Source: Amyelois transitella (lineage: Eukaryota; Arthropoda; Insecta; Lepidoptera; Pyralidae). From it: DNA of 64,000 bases. The stretch is from positions 2,837,501 to 2,901,500 of the forward strand of contig NC_083525.1 in assembly GCF_032362555.1 (NCBI RefSeq), read 5' to 3'. Both the position numbers and the translations under genes were made by a program. Shown here one piece after another: positions 21,809 through 32,500 of the stretch. Every line of letters starts with the position of its first letter. Within the stretch, counting starts at the first letter, position 1. The notes beneath the pieces are model-generated. The model did no database searches, was not told the origin of the DNA, and saw nothing but the letters and a program-made list of their open reading frames with translations.

Positions 21809-21951
21809 AAAACAATTTAAATCAGAGTAAAAAGCGTGGGGTGCTTGATGTAGTAAATATTAAATCATTCTATTAGCATATATTTATGACAAGAATTATG
21901 AAAATGAAGTAAAATGCACCCCACGCTTTTTACTCTGATTTAAATTGTTTT
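21809..21951. mobile_element. MITE with 36 bp perfect terminal inverted repeats
   Basis: AAAACAATTTAAATCAGAGT starts the left arm (21809-21844) and its exact reverse complement ends the right arm (21916-21951). The inner edges of the arms read GCGTGGGGTGC and GCACCCCACGC. A 71 bp AT-rich centre codes for nothing. Family unknown. Confidence 0.85.
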
Positions 21952-22325
21952 GTTTATAAATTTAATTTTGTTATCATTTAAATCGGAGGTAATTGACTAT
22001 AACTGATTGTTCACCTTGCTACTACTGTTTTAGAATTCTTTGTCATTAATTTTTATTTTCTATTTTTTAGTTCGATTAGCAATAAAAGCGTAGTTTTTTA
22101 GTTTTTTTTAAACTATTATTTTTACGCTAGGTATTTCGTTGTGGAGATAAAATTATAACCTAAATTGGCAAATGTATCCTTTTTACAGAACCCTAAAAAT
22201 TGTGACGAAAATATGTCACAAGCATTGGTATTATTATTTCAAGTTAAATTACCTGTGACAAGATAATAACAGTTAATGATTAACGACCTGACTTAACGTT
22301 AGTTTACGATACATATAATTAACTA

Positions 22326-22860
22326 GCTTCTACACGCAGCTTCGCCCGCGTTTATTTATTATCTACAAAAAAAAAACGGCGAAATTAGCACAAGATACAA
22401 AATTTATCTAATTAAACGCCACCTACAAAAACGACGAATTTAGCACATATAATCACATATATACCCCTTGCGGGGTAGACAGAGCCAAGTCTTGAAAAAA
22501 CTGATAGGTCACATACAGCTATTTGGCTTTAAGATAGAATTGAGATTCAAACAGTGATAGGTTGCTAGCCCATCGCATAAAAAAATCCCAAGTTTATAAG
22601 CCTATTCCTTAGTTGCCTTTTACGACATCCATGGGAAAGAGATGGAGTGGTCCTAATTCTTTTTTCTATTGGTGCCGGGAATCACACGTCAAACTCTCTT
22701 ATAATTAAGAGTCTCGAAAAGAATATAGGATACTTTTCGTCCCGGCAAAAACCATTTCCCGTGGGAATCTCAAAAAACCAGTAAATCTTTTGTAGGTAGC
22801 GATTAATTCGCGCATATTAGGTAGCTCACAATTAGCGCGGGCGAAGCTGCGAATAAAACT
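22326..22860 (-). mobile_element. Helitron-like short repeat interrupted by a SINE-A
   Basis: The outer parts (22326-22445 and 22689-22860) carry ACACGCAGCTTCGCCCGCG at the left and GCGCGGGCGAAGCTGCGAAT at the right. A SINE-A copy (22446-22688) splits them. The two GC-rich ends are inverted relative to each other. Confidence 0.45.
22446..22688 (-). repeat. SINE-A copy
   Basis: On the - strand it runs from CGTGTGATTCCCGGCACCAA to TCTACCCCGCAAGGGGTATA. It is full length. Confidence 0.88.
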
Positions 22861-23516
22861 AAAACAACAAAATCAGTTACAAATGTCTTTATTTGACATA
22901 ACTTCACTTATATCTTAAGATCGCCACAAGGTGACTATGCCATTACATGGCCATATTGCGTTTCATTACACAAAAGTGTCTTACAAAAATTACAACAAAT
23001 TTAATAATGTTTCGGAAGCGCGAATGCTCACGTTTCATTTTTAAAATGCAATTACTTTTATATATCAAATTAGAGGTTCCAGGCATTTTTTCCAGATTTT
23101 TTGGAAATATAAAATATCAATAGCTTACGAACTCGTGCGCAATATATATTTATTCCCGTTCCCGCGGGAGTTCGAGAAATCTTTATAGGAAACAATTATT
23201 AAAAAATATATTCAGTCGTTCCCTTTGTAGATTAAGTGGATAAATTTCCATTTTTTTTTTTATTTATCTACGTACAATTGATGATATTGATAATTCTGGT
23301 TCACTAAGGTTCAATCCCCTCATTCATGAACATTGACAAGTCATGCCTTATCATCTCCCTCTTTAACATTACAGTTAACCAACGAGACGGAAAGAGAAAG
23401 ATTATAATCCAAATCAAGCTCAATATACACCTCCTGAACAAAAGTTAATAAAATACATTAGATAGCGATCTAAAGTAAGTCCAGGAACCTCTAATTATTC
23501 TTAATTTTTTTTTTAT

Positions 23517-26500
23517 TTAAGCGGCGCCTAATTGCTTGTACAACAGCGGCACATAGTCGTCGTATTGTGCCTGATACAAATTGCCCGCGATCGGGTCGCC
23601 CAACTTGTATTTGGCCGCGAACTTGGCAATAGAAAACTTGCCCCGATTGGCGTCCGAGCTGTAAAAGATAAAAATAAAAATTACTATGAAATTGACCAGT
23701 CTAATTTGATATCAGTCGGTCATATATTTATGTATTTTTTATTGCAACAAATACAATTTGTAAAGTACAATAGGCGGAATTTATGCTAATAGCATTATCT
23801 AACAGTCAACCATTGCATGCAAATGATTCCTTAAATGATATGTTCAGCAAACTTTAAGCTCTGGAGCCAATAAAAAAAGTATATTATAGACATCTATTTT
23901 GATAGAAATGGAATGGTCCTGTTACTAAAATTTCGTCAAGACATTAAGTACTATTTATCAGCCATATAAAAATGTGCCTACGACTTCGTCCGCGTGGAAT
24001 AGTTATTTTGGGCACCATTGAAGCCCTCAAGGATGAATAATATTCCCCGTTTTTTTTTTCACATTTTCCATTATTTCTTCGCTTATATTATAATAAATGC
24101 AGCGTGATGTTATATATCCTTAAGCCTTCCTCGATAAATGGTATATTCAACACAAACTAATTTTTTATTTCGGACCAGTAGTTCCTGTGATAACCGCGTT
24201 AAAACAAACAAACAAACTCTTCAGCTTTATAATATTAGTATAACGTATAGAAACTCACGTGTTAGTTAGCCGGGGCTCATCGAAGTTCAGCTTGCTCGGC
24301 TGCTTGTACACCAAAAACACGTAGCGGTGGAGGCCGGTGCCCTGTGGAGATGGAAAATGCTGGTTAAAAGTTAAAATTATTATTTTAACGAGGCTCCCAT
24401 TCGAGTCCTACATACATACATATAATCACGTATATATCCCTTGCGGGGTAGACAGAGCCAACACAGTCTTGTATCAATCCATCGGAGACAGATGGAGTGG
24501 TCCTATTCATTTTTCTATTGGTGCCGGGAACAACACGGCACTCGAGTCCTATTACATTTAAATTCAAATTAATTTTAATGAGAAATCCCCTAACCAAATA
24601 AACCACTGTCAAAGTGCGGTGGATTCGGCTCTTATTACCAAGTAGACTTTTATAACAGGTTGGCGGAGAAATAATACCTGTGGGGATTCAGCCGAGAGGG
24701 TCCAGTCCAGGGGGAGTTATTCCAGGGTTATGTCCATGGCTTATGACGTTTCCTGGTCACATCTGGATGGATCTCTAAACCAACGGTCACCCATCCGTGT
24801 ATAGGTATACCAATTCCACAGAGTCAGCATTATCTGCCGCCGACTACGCTGATTAATTTAAACGTGATATTTGTATTATACCTGTGGTAGTTTCGGCTCG
24901 TCAGAGGATGATATACCTTTGGGGGGCCAAGTGCCGTAATCGGAGAGTGGAGGGGAGAGGGATAGGCTTATAAACTTGGGATTCTTCTTTTAAGCGATGG
25001 ATTAGCTGTTTGAATCTCAATGCCAACCGTAAGCCTAACAGCCGAACGTGGCCTACCAGTCTTTCAAGACTGCTGGCTATGTCTACCCCGCAAGGGACAT
25101 AGTCGTGATTATATGTATATACGTGGATGAATATTAGTACTCCTCCCCCCACCCTTGACTAGAACCCCTCTCACCACGAAATCCTCCTATACAAACAAAC
25201 CTGTGTTGGATCCGGCTCGTAACAAACCATACGTTTGGAGTACCCGTTTGCCGTGTGGTTCCCGGCACCAATACAAAAAAGAATAGGACCACTCCATCTC
25301 TTTCCCATGGATGTCGTACAAGGCGACTAAGGGATAGGCTTACAAACTTGGGATTCTTTTATAGGCGATGGGCTAGCAACCTGTCACTATTTGAATCTCA
25401 ATTCTATCATTAAACCAAACAGCTGAACGTGGCCAATCAGTCTTTTCAAGACTCTTAGCTCTGTCTACCACGCAAGGGATATAGACGTGACCATATGTAA
25501 TGTAATGTTGGAGTACCCACGGGTTGGTACAGCGGGTATACCTGCGGAGGTCCAGAGCCGACGTAGGCGGAGAGTGTGTCCCCCGCGGCGACGTTGTCCC
25601 CGGGGATGTTCCCCACCAGCCAGTGGTGCCACTCGCGGAACGTGGGCTCGGCGCGGGAAGGCGCGTCGGGATCTGAAAAGTAGGTGTATAGGAATGATTT
25701 TACATTTGCCATCAGGTGCCAAACGCCTAATCTAATATTGAATTATAATATATATATATATATCTATATATATAAAACTCTTCCGTTACTGAGTGACTGA
25801 CTGACAGACAACGCACAGTCGAAACTACTGGTCGTAGACAGCTGAAATTTGGAATGTAGGTTCCTTGGGATATGTAGGGGAGCACTAAGAAAGGATTTTT
25901 GGAAATTCAACCCCCAAGGGGGGGAAAAGGGGTAAAAACGTTTCTATGAAAAATCTTATTCCTTGGGTTTATAAACTTGAAACTTGGCATGAACACGTAC
26001 ATAGGCGAGTAAATATGTTTGACATTATAAGTTTTTTCAAACTACCCTCCAATCGTGATTTAGGGGGTGCGATTGGGTGACTGATTTATTAACGCACAGC
26101 CGAAACCGCTCGGTATAGGAGTCTGAGATTTTGAACAGAGGTTCCTTTAGTAACATAAGTGAGCACTAAGAAGGGATTTTTGAAATGTCAACCCCCAAGG
26201 GGGGGAAACGGGATAAACTGAGCCGGGGCTGCGGGAAAGTTCTAACGAGATACCGTGGCCCCGGAACGCAAAGGGCAACTGAAGGAACGAGGTGGGTTTT
26301 AGTCAGTAAAAGTCTGACACTCCCTTCCGTTCCACCCAGAGCGGGAGAGGTCATTTGATGATTTCCCATCCTTAAAAAAAAAGACTTTGTATGACAACTT
26401 TCAGTCGTCTCTTTAACATACCTACATAATAACATACATAATTATGTACATACATGCATAACATTAATAACATCACGCCTTTAAATCCCTATTTTGTGTT

Positions 26501-29500
26501 AACACTACCCATACAAACAGCACTGACGAAATTTGTCCGCATCCATTTTCACCTAAATTCTTAACGTTAATGAGATTTACTTTTTATTATCAGCTCAACC
26601 TAATAGCCTCACATGTACGTATAACTTCGTAAGAATTTTCTTTCAACTCCTAACCGTTGAGGAGTTGTACCTTCCATCATCAGCTCATTCACATGGGATG
26701 ATGACTATCAGACGCAAATACTTAAACAGAAGGAAATCCTGTAAGGCCTCTTCGTCCTATAAATCCTGTTTTTTTTTTCTTTTGAGACGATGATTTTGTC
26801 TCGCTTTACTTTTTCTATATAGATTTGTATGTATACTAATATTATAAAGAGGAACAATCTATTTTTTTATATGTTTGTTTGTTTACACATGTACCTAATC
26901 GATAAACTCCGAAACTACTGAATCGATTTCAAACATTCACCATTAGAAAGCTACATCATCCCTGAGTAACACAGGCTATATTTAATTCCAGTTGTAACAA
27001 GATTTCAGCCTGTGGAAGAAAAAGCCCTGTCAAGATCATTAAAAAACGCTATATATAACCGAATTACACGTGGGTGAAGCCGCGGGCGGAAAGCTAGTAT
27101 ATTTAATAAAATACTTGAATTATATATTATATATATATATATATATGCTGCCGGCATCTGCTGTTATATATATATGTATATATATATATATAACAGCAGA
27201 TGCCGGCAGATCTCTTAAGGCGATAGTTTATTAAAATCAGTCAAAAAAATATCAATCTTATCTTGCAATTAGGTAGGTATATAAAATGTATAGAAGGTAA
27301 ATTATAATTATAATATATGTAAAAGGTATTTGTAAGGTCCAGCAAACTAATGGAATAAATTCCTCCTGAGGAATAAAGCCGTGTGGTTCCCGGCACCAAT
27401 ATAAAAAATAATAGGACCATTCCATATCTTTCCAATGAATGTGGGAAAATGCGACTAAGGAAATGACTCATAAACTTGGGATTCTTCTAGTAAGCGATGG
27501 GCTAACAATCAGTTACTATTTGTATCTCAATTAAATCATTTAGCCGTTTACATCAGAGCGTGGCTTTTCAGTTATATTGGGACTGTTTGTTCTGTCTACT
27601 GTCAAGGTATGTAGACGTGACGTATGTATGGAAACCACGTTTCAGAATACGCCAGACAGTCTGCTAACAGCGAGAGATAACAGGAGCTCGTGAGGAAACT
27701 ATAAAGAAGACTGAATGCTATTGTATTCTTACCAGTCATAGCCAGAGTGTAGTAGGAGTTGGGATCAGCAAACCATGAAACTGTGGGCTGGTTTTTAACC
27801 TGGGTCGGAGTCAGCTCATTGCCTTCTTGAGCCTGCACGCCAGATGGGTATTTCACCTGAAATTTCAGTAATCAGTATGGATGTTGTAAAAGGCGATTAA
27901 GGGATAAGGGCTTACAAACTTGGGATTCGTTTTTGGGCGATAGGCTAGCAATCTGTCACTATTAGAATCTCAATTCTATCATTTTTACTATGTAATGTAT
28001 TTATTATGTAAGTTTTATATTTAATTATTTAAGTATATTTACACGTTTTATATTTTAACGTATTTTTATAAGTCATACCTATTGATAGAGATATGTTTTA
28101 AGGATAGCCGTGGTCGTATGTGTGAGATCCTATCCCTGTTTAAATCATACACATTATGAGTAGTCATTAAAAAAAGTCAGTTAAATCCTTGTAAATTTAC
28201 TGAGCACAACTTTAATAAGTACTGATTTAAGTGTGGTTCCCGGCACCATTACAAAAGAATAGGACCACTCCATCTCTTTCCCACGGATGTCGTAAGAGCC
28301 GACTAAGGGATAGACTTGGGATTCCTCTTTAATGTAAATCCCTGCCAATCTAAGGTCTGCCGCGCCGATGGATGCATGGCTAGGGGCGAGCCTAGTCTCG
28401 AGCGTGCCACTTCCGCCATGGGGTTGGGCGACCCCCAGGTAATGGCTAGCCTTACCCTGGCATGCGGGGCTCTGCTGGGGCGGACAAAATTTTTCCCTAG
28501 CGTCTCGTGGGAATCGCATTATGAACCTTAAAAAGCATATAAATGGCGGCGATGGTGTCCGCACCCCATCACGTCTCGTTCCCGGCGGGAGCGGTATGCG
28601 GTCTGCTGAAAGCCGCTTTGCGACGATGAATGTAAGAGGAGGAATGAAGGATAAGATTGAGGAAGTATGCCAGATGATGGATGAAAGACGTTTGGATGTG
28701 TTGTGCGTGAATGAAACGAAGCGGAAAGGATGCGACGCGACGCAGCACGGCCCTTACACGGCGTATTGGTCTGGAATTTCCAGTACCAGCCGAGGCTGTC
28801 AAGGGGTCGGTCTAATTCTTTCTGCACGAATGGCTGAGTGCGTGAATGAGTATGAGTGTGTCAGCCCTCGTCTTCTATGGATTAGGCTGAAAGTTGGAAT
28901 CACTCGGATCTTCGTTCTAGGTGTTTATGCACCTTGGGATGTGGGTTCGAGGGGTACAACATCAGCAAAAAGCGAAAACGAGGAGTTCTGGAATAGTGTA
29001 AGAGAAGTATTGAAAGTTACCAAGCCAAATGAGAAGATTATTATGTTAGGTGATTTTAATGGATGGGTGGGTGTAAAGCGTGATGGATATGAAAAGGTGC
29101 TTGGTGCGTTTGGTGACGAAAAGGTGAATGATAATGGAAGAAGTGTATTAGAAATTTGTCTAGAGTGGGATCTTTTTGTGTCGAACTCAATGTTTCAACA
29201 TAAAGAGATCCACACCTACACAAGAGTGGAAGGTATTTTAAAAAGTATGATAGACTTTGTGATTGTAGATGAAAGATTGAAGAACAAAGTGCTGGATACC
29301 CGTGCATATCGCGGTGCTGGCATTGACTCGGACCATTTACTGGTGATATCCCGGATAAGGGGTATCTTCAATCGCTGGCGGCACAGGGTAAGGGAGCAAA
29401 CCAGCGCTTTGGAAAGAGTAAAAGTAGAAAATTTGCAAGATATGGATGTAGGTAAGAAGTATATTAATAGACTGAAGGATGAATTTGAAGATTTAGAGGA

Positions 29501-32500
29501 AATGAGCGATATTGAAGATGGATGGAAGGAATTTAAAGAAAGAATTGTGAAAGTAGCTGTTGAAGTGTGTGGTGTAAGTAGAAGAAGGAAAGGAAAAAAT
29601 CACAAAAATGCGTGGATGAGTAAAGATGTGCAAGAACTTGTGCGATTAAAGAAGAAAGCATGGCTGGATTTGTTAGCAGCAAAAGCTAACTTAAGAATGC
29701 AAGAGGTTATAGATGAAGATGTGAATGAAGCACGTAAGGAATATAAGAAAATGAAAGATTTGGTTAAGAAAGCTGTGATTAGAAAGAAAGAAGAGTATAA
29801 AGAGGATTTTGATAAAAGGCTATCAGAAGACTTTCAGTCAAATCTGAAAGTATTCTGGAAATCCGTAAGGTCAGCCCGAGGAAATACTATAACCAGAGAG
29901 CTGACTAGGATCAGATGCCAGGATGGTAGCGTTGTGAAAGGAGAAGAATGTGTACTAAAGATATGGAAGGACTATTTTGAAAGTTTATTTGAAAAAAAGG
30001 AAGGAAATAAGAAAGATTTCTGCTATAGCGAAGAAAAAGAGAATGAGATGGAAGGCGAAATTGAAATGCTCGAAATTGTGGAAGCACTTAAGAGTATGAA
30101 AGCGGGAAAGGCTGCTGGGTGTGATAGAGTGTCGGTCGAGATGCTTAAAGCAGGAAAAGGCGTAGTAGCTAGTCAGTTGTACTGCCTTTTCAATTTGTGT
30201 TGGAGAAGCGGCCGAGTACCAAAAGATTGGTGTAAGGCTGTTATCGTGCCACTTTACAAAGGAAAAGGGTCACAGCTGGACTGCAAAAATTATCGTGGTA
30301 TAAGTCTGCTCAGTCTAAGTGTCGGAATGGGATGTACTGATCAGGTCTTTTCCTTGCGGTGCATAGCCGAAAAGTTTTTGGCCAAGAGTCAAAAAGTCTA
30401 TTGCACATTCGTAGATCTGGAAAAGGCCTATGACAGAGTTGAGAGGAATGAATTGTGGTCAGCACTTTCTATGCATGGGGTGAGCAGTCTCTTAATACGA
30501 GCACTGAAATCCTTATATGAGGATTCGAGTGCTTGTGTCAGGATAAACGGAGCGCACACTGAGTGGTTTAAGATTGAGAAAGGCGTTAGGCAAGGATGTG
30601 TTGCGTCACCGTGGCTGTTCAACCTATTTATGGATAGCTGTTTGACAGATTTGAAAGAGTCTAAAAGTGGATTAAGGATGAATGAGTTACTCGTCAAATG
30701 TCTGCTCTATGCCGACGATCAGGTTATACTGGCGTCATCAGCGGAGGAGTTACAGGAGATGGTAAACTGTATGCATGAAGCTTTAAAAGAGAAAGGAATG
30801 AAAGTGAACGTAAGTAAAACTAAAACACTGGTTTTTGAAATGGAGAAAGAAATGACAGCATGTAATATTTTGATTGGAGGAGAAAAAGTGGAGCAAGTGA
30901 AAGAGTTTGTATATCTAGGATCAAAGTTTACATCAGATGGCAAGTATGATAGTGATATTGAAAGGAGAGTGAACGCGGGGAACATGGTGAATGGAGCTTT
31001 GCATGCCTTTATGAGCAGTCAGAAACTATCCAAAAAGGCTCGACTGGCTGTGCACAGGGGCGTGTTGGTCCCGACATTAATGTATGGGAGTGAAAGTTGG
31101 GTATGGCAAAAGAAGCATGAAAGCAGAATAAATGCAGTGGAAATGAGAGCGTTAAGGAGTATGATGGGTGTGAAATTGAGTGACAGGATAAGGAACAGCG
31201 TGATAAGGGAATGTTGTGATGTGAAAGAAGATGTAGTTACAGGAATAGAAAAGGGTATGTTAAGATGGTTCGGTCATGTGGAGAGGATGAATGAAAGCAG
31301 GTTGACTAAGCAGATATACAAGGAGAGTGTGGAGGGAAAGGTCGGAGTGGGAAGACCTAGACGAACGTATCTTGATCAAATTAAGGACGTCCTGGTAAAG
31401 GGTCAGGTCAAAAGTACCCGAAACCGCCGAGCTTGTATGAAGAGAGTTATGAATGTGGACGAAGCGAAAGAAGTATGCAGAGATCGTGGCAAGTGGAAAG
31501 AGGTAGTCTCTGCCTACCCCTCCGGGAAAGAGGCGTGATTTTATGTATGTATGTATGTATGTAAATCCTCAGTTCTATTGTATTAACAAACTTACGAACA
31601 AAGGTTCAATTTTAGTAATGACGCGAATGGTTCTAATTGGATACTTTATACTCTAATGATAGAGCAGTCGTATTAGATTAGTACCTACCTTTGGTAGATT
31701 TTTTTTCTGTAGGTATATAATCAAACATTTAATCAGGTATTTGATGATGGAATAAAATTACTACCGTGGATTTTGATTACTTAATAAAGTAGAAAATTGT
31801 GATATCAACTCTGGAGTGAGAACCGACAAACAGACTTCGAAAAACACTTAAAAGATAAAAATAATTAATTGAAAATTAAAATAATAATACTTCGTAGATA
31901 GAATCCTAGGTGGTTAGTGGGTTGGTACCTAACCTATCTGCACAAATTTGGAGCTGGTGACCGCTAAGGTCGAATTGAGAACCTCCTACTTTTTTCGGTT
32001 CCTCCTCCGGTTAAAAATACAAATGTTTGAAGAGACCAGAGTGATTTAGATATTAAATTCGGAACGGGTTCGAAATCCAATGTGATATACTAAAGCCAAT
32101 GATTCATTTCTTACGTTGATTTCCAGTACGAGAAAACTTCGTAAGGTAATTGAACATTCAGCAGATTGAGTAACCATGTTTAACTGGATATATGCTACAT
32201 ACATAAAATAAAGCCACTTTCCCGGACAGGTAGGCGTAGACTTCATCTTTCCACTCCGAACTCTGCATACTTTCTTCATAATAACGATAGAGTAAGATTG
32301 GGTTAAATGTCTTTGTTATTTTTATTGCGCTTCCTAGTGAAGACAAAACGCCAGAAGGATGATTCATTTGGTAATCAAGCATACAAAAGCAAGTCTTATT
32401 ACAATTGCACAAGGTTTCAAAATCTTGCATAGAAACCGTTAGTTTTTGCTTGTTAGCGATTTTATTATTGTGTTTTAATGGGTGCCGCTGTGTCTAGTAT

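Larger units (their letters stand above)
21018..23516. other. Spacer between the two PEBP genes
   Basis: This 2.5 kb holds the PEBP-1 promoter, a SINE-A (21536-21777), a MITE (21809-21951), and a Helitron-like repeat interrupted by another SINE-A (22326-22860). A second segment with CTTTATAGGAAACAATTATT near 23190 is unremarkable. No gene is seen. Confidence 0.55.

Noticed and set aside
25487-25735. Arg/Pro-rich + strand frame over PEBP-2 exon 3
   Set aside because: It is the antisense shadow of a GC-rich exon. The - strand has the PEBP motifs and correct splice sites.
28528-28827. Open frames on the - strand opposite the LINE ORF (also 29056-29307 and 30428-30985)
   Set aside because: They are antisense shadows of the LINE coding region with no independent motifs.
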